Below the pieces are notes generated by a model. That model searched no databases. It was not told the DNA's origin and saw nothing but the letters and a program-made list of their open reading frames with translations. A stretch of DNA of 20,978 nucleotides from Parolsenella sp958406235 (GTDB lineage Bacteria > Actinomycetota > Coriobacteriia > Coriobacteriales > Atopobiaceae): positions 1-20,978 of the forward strand of contig NZ_JBCLNF010000014.1 of assembly GCF_039062465.1 (NCBI RefSeq), written 5' to 3'. Both the position numbers and the translations under genes were made by a program. Below are positions 6,911-16,847 of this stretch, in pieces (position 1 is the stretch's first letter; every line of letters begins with the position of its first letter).

Positions 6911-8245
6911 CTACCGCCTGCAAATGCCGACAAAAACAATGAGCAGCAGCCAGGCAACAACGAAGACTCCGACGCTCACAGCCCGAGCTCGCTTGCGACC
7001 CCAACGCCGCAGGATACCAACGTTTGCGAACAACCACCGCTTGTCGAGAAGGACCCAGCCACACACCAGCACCATGCAGGGAAAGAACAGCGCAAACCCA
7101 TAAACGTTGAGCCAGAGCGGACCAGCGACATAGTACTTTTCGTCAAACAGGCAAATCGCGCAAGCAAAAAGAATGAATGCGGCAGCAAGACATACGAGGA
7201 CGTTCCGCGCACTCCAAAAGCCCGGCACCGAAGCGCTGAGGTAGCGTTCCCTCATCTCGGTAAGCGTCACGGCAAGCGAGCGAGACCGATCACCAGGCTT
7301 TCCGGAATGCTTGCACAAACGCCCATCGGCAACCCCAGGAAGCGCATCGCGCATCTCGGCCGCGCTTTGATAGCGGTCATCGGGATCTAGAGAGGTGGCC
7401 TTTGTTATTACGCTGCGCCAAGCAGGAGAAACCTCGGCACAGGCAAAACCGCATTCCCGATCAGCCGGGGTGGCTTCTCGCCCAGTCAGACAGAAAAACG
7501 CAAGCATACCCAGGGCGTAGACATCACTGCGGACATCAGTCTGGCCAAAACCGTACTGCTCGGGCGGGGCATAGGAACGAGTCCCGAAATGCGTGGTATC
7601 AGCCTCCTCACCCTCGCGCCACACGCGCGCAATGCCGAAGTCGATGAGCACGGGGCAGCACGAGCTCGCGGCACGCCCCGAGCTCGCAGCGGAGCACGAA
7701 CGCGAGGCAGGTCGCGGACTCGCGGCGGAGCACGAACGAACATCAGGGCAGATGACGTTGCTGGGAGTGAGGTCGCGATGGACCAGCGGCGGCTCAAGCG
7801 CGCCATGCAGCTCTGAAACCGCATCACAGATCGCAGGAATGAGCTCGCGTGCGAGCATGTCGCGATCACCAGGCGAGGCATCCTCAACCACCTGCGCGAG
7901 CGTCCGCCCCTTGACGTATTCGAGGAGCACTTCAAGAGAGCCGACGTTCTCGCAGCAGTCAATGATACGAGGGAGCTGGCGAAAGCGCATGCCTTGGCGC
8001 TGCAGTTTAAAGAGCTCGACGTACGCACAGCCAAGGCCGCTCTCCCGAGAAATGACCTTGCGTACGTACGGGCCGAGCTCAGTCCCCGCGGCAGTCCTCA
8101 GCCATACGAGCTCCGTCACCTCGGCGGGAGTGCGCTTGAGCGTGCGCTCCACACGATAGGCGTCCGTGGGCGCGGAAGAGAAGAGCACGGCGCCAAGCGT
8201 ACCCTCCAGTTGCTCGTGTATGCCATCTGTCGTCTCGATATCCAT
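6911..8245 (-). CDS. Membrane-anchored Ser/Thr protein kinase
   Basis: Hanks-type kinase of 444 aa. A cytoplasmic catalytic domain (about 15-305) has a likely ATP Lys63 in VRKVI, helix-C Glu77, catalytic HRDLTPSN (156-163), DFG (202-204), the APPEQYG segment (226-232) and DVRSDVYALG. Three hydrophobic helices follow (about 347-367, 375-400, 423-441), so it is anchored by its C-terminus without an extracellular sensor domain. The Gly-rich loop is poorly conserved. Odd: the stretch between Asn163 and Asp202 is about 25 residues longer than usual and consists of two 12-residue repeats (RSCSAASPRPAS, RSCSAASSGRAA). ATG 8245 begins MDIETTDGIHE; its ribosome site (GGGG) is very close, and an upstream in-frame ATG at 8284 remains possible. 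It is the last gene of an operon with the FxLYD-HTH gene. Confidence 0.85.
   Translation of the reverse strand: MDIETTDGIHEQLEGTLGAVLFSSAPTDAYRVERTLKRTPAEVTELVWLRTAAGTELGPYVRKVISRESGLGCAYVELFKLQRQGMRFRQLPRIIDCCENVGSLEVLLEYVKGRTLAQVVEDASPGDRDMLARELIPAICDAVSELHGALEPPLVHRDLTPSNVICPDVRSCSAASPRPASRSCSAASSGRAASSCCPVLIDFGIARVWREGEEADTTHFGTRSYAPPEQYGFGQTDVRSDVYALGMLAFFCLTGREATPADRECGFACAEVSPAWRSVITKATSLDPDDRYQSAAEMRDALPGVADGRLCKHSGKPGDRSRSLAVTLTEMRERYLSASVPGFWSARNVLVCLAAAFILFACAICLFDEKYYVAGPLWLNVYGFALFFPCMVLVCGWVLLDKRWLFANVGILRRWGRKRARAVSVGVFVVAWLLLIVFVGICRR
7681..7736. repeat. In-frame 36-bp repeat inside the kinase gene
   Basis: CTCGCAGCGGAGCACGAACG (7681-7700) recurs with one change at 7717-7736, a period of 36 bases or 12 codons. 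A weaker third part lies at 7661-7680. It encodes the Ser/Ala/Cys/Arg-rich insert before the DFG motif and preserves the frame. Confidence 0.85.
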
Positions 8246-8260
8246 ATCCCCACAATAGCA

Positions 8261-8294
8261 GGCGAGCGGGACACTAATTCGCATCCCGCTCGCC
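8261..8294. promoter_or_regulatory. Perfect 11-bp inverted repeat before the kinase start
   Basis: GGCGAGCGGGA (8261-8271) and TCCCGCTCGCC (8284-8294) with a 12-base spacer, in the 94-base gap between the HTH stop and the kinase start. No T-run follows on either strand, so it is not a canonical terminator. It could be an operator, or an mRNA hairpin that lowers kinase translation. If the kinase started at ATG 8284 the start would lie in the hairpin. Confidence 0.6.
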
Positions 8295-8339
8295 ACATTC
8301 GCAATCAAACACACGCCGGACAATACCGTACCGCCGCCG

Positions 8340-8759
8340 TCAGCAAATCGTCTCTTCCCCAAAGCGATAGAGCTCCTCGTTCACCCTCTGGAGTGAACAT
8401 CCCCGCTCAAGGCAGAAGATGATGATCGCATCTCGACGGCTCTTGCTATACAGCGAGCTCACCCCGCCCGCCTCGAGCATGCGGTTGGTCTCGCGCAGGG
8501 TCAGCGCCATCGCGAAGGCGATCTGAAGCAGCTTGTTGCGGCTAGGATTACGCGTGCCCATGAAGATCTGATAGACAAAGGTCTCGTTGAGGTTTGCCAT
8601 ACGCACGACCTGCGCACGCTCGAGGTTCTTCTCCGCGAGAAGAGCATTGAGGTAGTCAGGGAGCGACGGCTCACCAAGCTGATGAGAGTCGAGAAACGTA
8701 TCGATGTCGGGCGCCTCGAGCAGCTCCGCGAGGAGCTCCTCCGTCAGTCTTTGGGCCAT
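8340..8759 (-). CDS. Probable separately translated HTH (XRE-like) regulator
   Basis: The last 139 codons of the fused frame can be made independently. ATG 8759 is preceded by GGAGAGGGGGCAAG, a good ribosome binding site, and MAQRLTEELLAELLEAP is how I would expect this family to begin. The DNA-binding part is about residues 44-75 (AQVVRMANLNETFVYQIFMGTRNPSRNK), where Tyr-Gln-Ile-Phe replaces the usual recognition-helix start. The tail SKSRRDAIIIFCLERGCSLQRVNEELYRFGEETIC is typical of the family as I remember it. It would be the transcription factor of the kinase operon, and the palindrome at 9519-9535 is its candidate site. Whether fusion, separate product or both exist cannot be read from DNA. 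Confidence 0.6.
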   Translation of the reverse strand: MAQRLTEELLAELLEAPDIDTFLDSHQLGEPSLPDYLNALLAEKNLERAQVVRMANLNETFVYQIFMGTRNPSRNKLLQIAFAMALTLRETNRMLEAGGVSSLYSKSRRDAIIIFCLERGCSLQRVNEELYRFGEETIC

Positions 8760-9455
8760 CTTGCCCCCTCTCCACGAGACCGCGAGCGTCAGATAACAAC
8801 GCAAGAAGCCAGTGACGTCAGCCAGCTTGTAGGAAGCGACCTTAGCCTGGTCATACATGCCAACCGCCTCAAACTTCCAGGTTCCGCCGGCGTCAAGGTT
8901 GCTGGTGTTGGCGTACGCCGCTCCAATCTGGTTGCCATCGGCATCGAACAGGTTATAGCTAACGCTGACGTAGCCGAGCTGAGAATCCGTAAGATTGGTG
9001 AACGTGCCGCTGATGGTCGTGGTGTAGTCATCGCCGGTCATCTGCTCGTCGGCGATGGAGTACTTGTCGGCCGTGCCGGACTCCGCAGACGTGCTCGCAG
9101 CGGCGGTCGAAGAGCCGTCCTCGGTCGAGATGGTGCCCTTCGTCGCCTCGTCGATGGCAGAGGAGTAGGCGCTCTGCGTGCCGAGGACGATGGCAATGGC
9201 GAGGACGTTCACGATAACCGCGGCAATGGAGAAGCCTCGGCCGCCCTTCTTGCCGCGCAGCACGCCCACCAACCCGATGACCGCAAAGACCACGCCAACG
9301 AGCGCGAGAACGAACGAGAGGTTGTTGATGATGGGCAAGAACGACGTGACGAGAGCGATAATGCCCAGCACAAGGGCAACGACCGACGCGGCCGACTTGC
9401 CCTTCTGCGGATTGTTTGTCTGCTGCGTCTTGTCCTGAGCCTCGGTAGCTTCCAT
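8340..9455 (-). CDS. FxLYD-like membrane protein fused to HTH regulator
   Basis: A single 371-aa frame with two distinct parts. Residues 1-230: a short polar N-terminus, hydrophobic segments at about 22-40, 45-66 and 75-92 (DUF4190-like), a Ser/Ala-rich linker (108-130) and a beta-rich domain (about 138-217, GYVSVSYNLFDADGNQIG) that looks like FxLYD. Residues 233-371: a stand-alone-looking XRE/HTH protein (MAQRLTEELLAELLEAP, then LERAQVVRMANLNETFVYQIFMG), ending GEETIC. The start ATG 9455 has AGGAAGGA before it. The join (LRCYLTLAVSWRGGK) fits neither part, so a lost stop or frameshift is possible; a TGA lies in the next frame at 8789-8791. From memory, HTH proteins of this type often neighbour Ser/Thr kinases, as here. 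Confidence 0.75.
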   Translation of the reverse strand: MEATEAQDKTQQTNNPQKGKSAASVVALVLGIIALVTSFLPIINNLSFVLALVGVVFAVIGLVGVLRGKKGGRGFSIAAVIVNVLAIAIVLGTQSAYSSAIDEATKGTISTEDGSSTAAASTSAESGTADKYSIADEQMTGDDYTTTISGTFTNLTDSQLGYVSVSYNLFDADGNQIGAAYANTSNLDAGGTWKFEAVGMYDQAKVASYKLADVTGFLRCYLTLAVSWRGGKMAQRLTEELLAELLEAPDIDTFLDSHQLGEPSLPDYLNALLAEKNLERAQVVRMANLNETFVYQIFMGTRNPSRNKLLQIAFAMALTLRETNRMLEAGGVSSLYSKSRRDAIIIFCLERGCSLQRVNEELYRFGEETIC

Positions 9456-9518
9456 GGGGTCTTCCTTCCTGTTGGGGCTAAACATGAGCCCATCCTAGGA
9501 AGCGAAGCGCGCGATTTC

Positions 9519-9535
9519 ATTAGCTGAGAGCTAAT
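9519..9535. promoter_or_regulatory. Palindromic candidate operator of the kinase operon
   Basis: ATTAGCT-GAG-AGCTAAT is a perfect 7-bp inverted repeat with a 3-base centre. It lies 9-25 bases downstream of the minus-strand -10 box, so it would cover the transcription start. Size and place fit an HTH dimer site and autoregulation by the HTH protein of this operon. Confidence 0.55.
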
Positions 9536-9543
9536 TTGTCCCT

Positions 9544-9552
9544 TATATAACA
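9544..9552 (-). promoter_or_regulatory. Extended -10 promoter of the FxLYD-HTH/kinase operon
   Basis: Read on the minus strand: TG-T-TATATA, an extended -10 element, 89 bases before the ATG at 9455. No clear -35 box. It is the only AT-rich patch between the composite repeat and the gene. Confidence 0.6.
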
Positions 9553-9667
9553 CGTTAAAGCACTACACACATCGCGTGGCGAAGCGGCAGGCAACCAGCT
9601 GGCCGGAGCCTGGATGCAGCCCCTCGGGATACCGACGCTGACGAGAGGGCCCCTCGCGCACTCGCCC

Positions 9668-9792
9668 GAGAAGTATGGACACGGATTGAGGCTTGCCGAG
9701 TAGTCCCCCTATTTAACCGCCCGCGACCTGGGGTTTTGCAATTCAAAAAACGCCGCCTACTCGGCAGATGCGAAATCATGTCCATACTTCTC
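9668..9792. repeat. Nested inverted-repeat unit A2
   Basis: Outer arms GAGAAGTATGGACACG (9668-9683) and CATGTCCATACTTCTC (9777-9792); CTCGC (9661-9665) and GCGAG (9795-9799) prolong the pairing across a 2-base mismatch. Inner arms GCCGAGTAG (9695-9703) and CTACTCGGC (9757-9765) are perfect. The loop holds CGACCTGGGGTTTTGCA at 9724-9740, in the same orientation as in A1. It lies between the FxLYD-HTH promoter and unit B2. Confidence 0.9.
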
Positions 9793-9874
9793 AAGCGAGT
9801 TGGATGCGAACAGCGAATTCGGGGCGCGGAGAGGCACGGCACGGCCATTGGTTCGCCCCGCCATGCGAAAAGAA

Positions 9875-10000
9875 CGCCAAGTAGGGGGCTAATCCGCAAC
9901 GCTCCAAGTAGACCACATTTAAGGGAGTTCGCGACCTGGGGTTTTGCAGCGCAAAATGGCCGTCTACTTGGCCGGTCCCGGATTAGCCCCCTACTTAGCG
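9875..10000. repeat. Nested inverted-repeat unit B2
   Basis: Outer arms AAGTAGGGGGCTAATCCG (9879-9896) and CGGATTAGCCCCCTACTT (9979-9996) are an 18-bp perfect pair, with CGC and GCG beyond one mismatch. Inner arms CCAAGTAGAC (9904-9913) and GTCTACTTGG (9962-9971) are perfect over 10 bp. The loop holds CGACCTGGGGTTTTGCA. AGTTTTTC follows on the plus strand and GTTCTTTTC on the minus strand, so it may also terminate uvrC, whose stop is 35 bases away. Total 126 bp, the same as B1. Confidence 0.92.
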
Positions 10001-10034
10001 AGTTTTTCAAGCCAGAGGGGCATCTGCCGCCCTC

Positions 10035-12113
10035 TTATACCTCGACGTCCTCGTCGTTCGCAGCCTCGCGCGAGGAGTCGAGCTCGGCGTCCCAGGCGCG
10101 CAGCGTCTCGTAGACCTCGCGCGCGACCTCGGCGGGAATGCCGGGAACGGCTGCGATGTCCTCCTCGCTCGCCTCGCGCAGGCGCTTCATGCTGCCAAAC
10201 GCCCGCCTCAGCGCGCGCTTGCGCTTCTCGCCCACACCGGGAATCTCGTCGAGGATTGAGACGGTCATCGCCTTGTCGCGCAGCTCGCGGTGGAAGGTGA
10301 TGGCGAATCGGTGCGCCTCATCACGCACGCGCTTCACGAGGTAGAGCGAGGCAGAGCCGCTCGGCAGCACCACGGGCATCTCATCCCACGGCACGAACAG
10401 TTCCTCGTCGGACTTGGCGAGGCCCGCGATGGGGATGTCCAACCCGAGCTCCCCAAGCTGCGCGATGGCGGCCGTGAGCTGGGGCTTGCCGCCGTCGAGG
10501 ATGAGCAGGTCCGGACGCGCGCCAAAGCGCTCGTCAGCCATGCGCTCGGGGGCATAGCGCCGCGCGAGCACCTCGCTCATGGAGACGAAGTCGTTCGCCT
10601 CGTCGAGCTCCGCGCGGATCTTGAAGCGACGGTACTGGCTCTTGTCGGGCTTGCCTGCCGTGAACACGACCATCGACGCGACGGTGTGCTTGCCGTGGAT
10701 GGTCGAGATGTCGAAGCACTCGATGCGCATGGGCGGCTCATCGAGGGCCAGGGCGCTCTCGAGCTGTAGCAGTGCCTCGTTCGTGCGCTTGTCCTCGTAA
10801 CCCGTGCGCAGCTCATAGCGCGCGAGGTAGTGGCGCGCGTTGTTGCGAGCCATCTCCGCGAGGTGCGCCTTCTGGCCGCGCTTGGGCACGTGGAGCTCGA
10901 CCACGCGACCGCGACGCGCCGTGAGCCAGCCCTCGAGCGTCTCGGCATCCGCGAGCTCGACAGGCACGCAGACCTCGAGCGGGAGGTCGCTCGTCTGGTC
11001 GTAGTAGCGCTTGACGAAACCGCTCGCCAGTTCCTCCTCGCCCACGTCGAGGCCCTTGTCGAGCACGAACTCGCAGGTGCGGCTCACGCGCCCCTCACGC
11101 ACGACGAACACGCAGGCACCCGCGATGGTCTCCTCGCGCCAGAAGCCGATGACGTCAACGTCCTGCGCGCTTCCGAGAACCACGCGCTGCTTGTCGTCGA
11201 GGCCATCGATCACCTCGAGGCGACGCTTCACGCGAGCAGCGCGCTCGAAGTCGAGGTCCGCCGCGGCCTCCGCCATCTCGGCCTTGAGCTCGGAGACGAA
11301 CTCGCCCCTGTGACCTGCAAGGAAGCGCTCGACCTGACTCACGTGCGTGGCGTACTCCTCGGGCGTGATGCACCCGGCGCACACGCCCGGGCCGCGCCCC
11401 ACGTGATAGTCAAAACAGGGGCGACCGCTCTCCGCCTGCGCGAGCGCCACGACGTCCGTCTGCTCAGGGTGAGCCTCGAGCTGGCGGCGCACGCGCTTCC
11501 ATTCCGCGCAGGTGGCGACGCACAGCGGCATCACCTTGCGCACCACGTCGATCGTGGCGCGGGCGGCGCGGGCGTCCGTGTAGGGGCCGAAGTAGCGCGT
11601 GTCCGGGCGATGGCGCTCACGCGTGTACTTGATCGCGGGATAGACGTCGCCCTTGGTGAGCGCGATGTAGGGATAGCTCTTGTCGTCCTTGAGGTCGACG
11701 TTGAAGGGCGGACGATACTGGTGGATGAGGTTGATCTCGAGGACGAGTGCCTCGTGTTCCGAGCCGACCACGACGTAGTCGAAGCTCGCCGTGGCGGCCA
11801 TGAGGCGCGGCACCATGGGGCGCTCGTCCGTGAGCTGCACGTATTGGCGCATGCGGGCGCGCAGGTTCTTTGCCTTGCCCACGTACAGGACGTTGCCCTT
11901 GGCGTCCTTCCACAGGTAGCAGCCGGGGTCGGTGGGGACGAGTGCGACCTGCTCGGCGAGGGAGGGCGCAATGGAGCTGCCTCGCGCGGACGCCGCGTCA
12001 GCGGGCGCCTGAGCGAGGGCCGCGTCAAGCTTCTCGGCGTCACCCAGTACGGGCGCGTCATCAGCGGCCGCCAAGGCCTCCACCTCGGGCTTCTCCTGCA
12101 TCCTGTCCGCCAT
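10035..12113 (-). CDS. uvrC: Excinuclease ABC subunit C
   Basis: Nuclease of nucleotide excision repair, which makes the two cuts around a lesion handed over by UvrAB. 692 aa. After an extra Ala/Asp-rich N-terminus (1-50) come GIY-YIG (GCYLW 64-68, LYVGK 76-80, Arg85, Glu126), the UVR motif (about 271-305), the RNase H-like nuclease with Asp468 (CFDIS), Asp540 (ILDGGKPQ) and His601, and the C-terminal HhH pair (620-672). Odd: in the cysteine cluster the position equivalent to E. coli Cys174 is Gly241 (RPCFDYHVGRGPGVCAGC), and Cys202 and Cys233 are about 19 residues further apart than in E. coli. ATG 12113 with GGGGAGG before it is the likely start; the adjacent GTG 12116 is too close to that site. 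Stands alone between two terminator-like structures. Confidence 0.97.
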   Translation of the reverse strand: MADRMQEKPEVEALAAADDAPVLGDAEKLDAALAQAPADAASARGSSIAPSLAEQVALVPTDPGCYLWKDAKGNVLYVGKAKNLRARMRQYVQLTDERPMVPRLMAATASFDYVVVGSEHEALVLEINLIHQYRPPFNVDLKDDKSYPYIALTKGDVYPAIKYTRERHRPDTRYFGPYTDARAARATIDVVRKVMPLCVATCAEWKRVRRQLEAHPEQTDVVALAQAESGRPCFDYHVGRGPGVCAGCITPEEYATHVSQVERFLAGHRGEFVSELKAEMAEAAADLDFERAARVKRRLEVIDGLDDKQRVVLGSAQDVDVIGFWREETIAGACVFVVREGRVSRTCEFVLDKGLDVGEEELASGFVKRYYDQTSDLPLEVCVPVELADAETLEGWLTARRGRVVELHVPKRGQKAHLAEMARNNARHYLARYELRTGYEDKRTNEALLQLESALALDEPPMRIECFDISTIHGKHTVASMVVFTAGKPDKSQYRRFKIRAELDEANDFVSMSEVLARRYAPERMADERFGARPDLLILDGGKPQLTAAIAQLGELGLDIPIAGLAKSDEELFVPWDEMPVVLPSGSASLYLVKRVRDEAHRFAITFHRELRDKAMTVSILDEIPGVGEKRKRALRRAFGSMKRLREASEEDIAAVPGIPAEVAREVYETLRAWDAELDSSREAANDEDVEV

Positions 12114-12253
12114 CACGCCTCCCCTGCGCTCATAGTCACGCGAGAATTGTACCCGGCGAACACACGACGCAAGCGCGGGAGGCGCGGTGGCGCTCCGCCA
12201 AGCACGCCAACCGCACCGTCCTCACGTCGTGGCCCACGCGCCTCGCGCCTCAC

Positions 12254-12287
12254 AAAAAACGGCCCCACCGGAGAGTCGGTGGGGCCG
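12254..12287 (-). terminator. Terminator of ilvE
   Basis: A perfect 11-bp stem (CGGCCCCACCG with CGGTGGGGCCG) and a 6-base loop, followed on the minus strand by TTTTTT. It lies 25 bases after the ilvE stop codon. Confidence 0.95.
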
Positions 12288-12312
12288 CAGGCAACCATCT
12301 ATGCAGCACGCA

Positions 12313-13362
12313 TTAGCAAATCTTGAAGACCCAGTTGTGCTTGTCCTCGACGGCGCCGGACTGGATGCCGGTCAGCGTCTCGCGGAGCTTCTTCATGACA
12401 GGGCCAATCTCGGTCTGGCCAGCCGGGAAGACGACGGTCTCATCCGCGCCATAGACCTTGTTGTCGATCTCGCCCACCGGGGAGATGACGGCAGCGGTGC
12501 CGCACATGCCGCACTCGGAGAACTTGCCGCTCTTGACCTCGGCCCACTCGACGGGACGGTTGTCCACGGTCATACCGAGGTCCTCAGCGACCTGGACGAG
12601 AGAGCGACGGGTGATGGAGGGCAGGATCGAGTCCGTGTGGCTCTTGGGAACCACGAGGGTGTTACCGTCGACGAACAGGACGTTCGCGCCGCCGGTCTCC
12701 TCGACGTAGGTACGGGACTCAGAGTCGAGGTAAAGGTTGTCGGCATAGCCAGTGGCGTGGGCCTCGACGGAGGGCTTCAGGCTCATGGCGTAGTTCAGGC
12801 CGGCCTTGATGTTGCCGGTGCCATGCGGCGCAGCACGGTCGTACTCGGAAACACGGAGCTTGACGGACTTGAGGCCGCCCTTGTAATACGGGCCAACAGG
12901 GGTGACGAGGATGCGGAAGGTGTACTCGGGCGCGGGGGCAACGCCGATGACGTTGCCAGAGCCGATCATGAACGGACGAACATAGAGCGTGGCACCAGAG
13001 CCGAACGGCGGGACCCAAGCGGCATTGGCCTTGACGACCTCCTTGACAGCCTCGACGAAGCGGTCCTTCGGGAACGGCGGCATCTCGAGGCGCTGGGCGG
13101 AGTCGTACATACGCTGAGCGTTCTGATCCGGACGGAAGCAGACGATCTCGCCGCTCTCGGTAGTGTAGGCCTTGAGACCCTCGAAGACCTCCTGGCAGTA
13201 GTGGAAGATGCCGCCGCACTCGGAGACGTGCAACGTGTGGTCGGAGGTCAGGCCGCCCTCGTCCCACTCGCCGTCCTTCCAGTGGGCCTCATAGCTGTAG
13301 TCAGTCTGCATATAGGCGAAGCCGAGGCTTCCCCAGTCCAGGTCCTTCTTCTCAACTGCCAT
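12313..13362 (-). CDS. ilvE: Branched-chain amino acid aminotransferase
   Basis: PLP-dependent class IV aminotransferase of 349 aa that makes Leu, Ile and Val from their 2-oxo acids with glutamate (and works in reverse). Conserved points are the region HYCQEVFEGLKAY (54-66), RPDQNAQRM (78-86), the PLP-binding Lys186 in GTGNIKAGLNYA, EETGGANVLFV, and SECGMCGTAAVISPVG. The length and the paired SEC-x-MCGTAA motif place it in the BCAT-II group, close to the eukaryotic and Gram-positive type. Start ATG 13362 has AAGGAG 6 bases before it; the frame is open further upstream without similarity. Single gene ending at a strong terminator; no other ilv or leu gene nearby. Confidence 0.96.
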   Translation of the reverse strand: MAVEKKDLDWGSLGFAYMQTDYSYEAHWKDGEWDEGGLTSDHTLHVSECGGIFHYCQEVFEGLKAYTTESGEIVCFRPDQNAQRMYDSAQRLEMPPFPKDRFVEAVKEVVKANAAWVPPFGSGATLYVRPFMIGSGNVIGVAPAPEYTFRILVTPVGPYYKGGLKSVKLRVSEYDRAAPHGTGNIKAGLNYAMSLKPSVEAHATGYADNLYLDSESRTYVEETGGANVLFVDGNTLVVPKSHTDSILPSITRRSLVQVAEDLGMTVDNRPVEWAEVKSGKFSECGMCGTAAVISPVGEIDNKVYGADETVVFPAGQTEIGPVMKKLRETLTGIQSGAVEDKHNWVFKIC

Positions 13363-13640
13363 GATCTTGCTCCTTAAAAACCGTTGCGGTCTCTCTGGCC
13401 CCGCCGGGCGAGGTCTCCCTGGGTATGCGCGCGGTGTCTCCCCCTGTGTGGCGGCCCCTCCGCGGTAGCCACATAGGATAGCCCTTTTGCGCGAGAGACT
13501 ACCAAAACGAAGCCGATGCGTAATAGTGACGAAATATGCCGAGCGCACTGTCGGCGAAATGTACATACGAGAGGGGTCCGGCACGGCGCTTGCCAGTCGG
13601 ACCCCTCAGAATCAGGCTATGTCAGACCTCCTCGGACCCC
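13363..13640. other. ilvE leader and promoter region
   Basis: Gene-free. On the minus strand TATCCT (complement of 13476-13481) could be a -10 and TTGGTA about 19 bp upstream a -35, which is weak. The leader contains three GAGAC boxes (GGGAGACACC, GGGAGACCTC, AGAGACCGC) about 27 bases apart. I see no T-box features or Leu/Ile/Val-rich leader peptide. Confidence 0.4.
13571..13607 (-). terminator. Probable terminator hairpin after carB
   Basis: GAGGGGTCCG and CGGACCCCTC form a perfect 10-bp stem (17-base loop with an inner GGC/GCC pair). On the minus strand TCTCGTATGT follows, so the T-run is poor. CGGACCCC also occurs at 13633-13640, next to the carB stop, so the right-hand partner arm can be chosen in two ways. 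Confidence 0.55.

Positions 13641-16846
<3,206 letters not shown>

Positions 16847-16847
<1 letters not shown>

Noticed and set aside
6513..7064. Minus-strand frame of 183 codons across unit B1, sharing peptides such as SLSRGLIR and AAKPQ with a frame across B2
   Set aside because: The shared peptides come from the shared DNA palindrome; the plus strand gives similar peptides. In the loop, differences between B1 and B2 fall on first, second and third codon positions about equally, which is not how coding sequence diverges.
9555..10010. Minus-strand frame of 151 codons across units A2 and B2
   Set aside because: Same argument; no ribosome site and it is Arg/Ser-rich as expected from random GC-rich frames.
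13363..13520. T-box riboswitch in the ilvE leader
   Set aside because: No T-box sequence or specifier stem, and no leader terminator was found.
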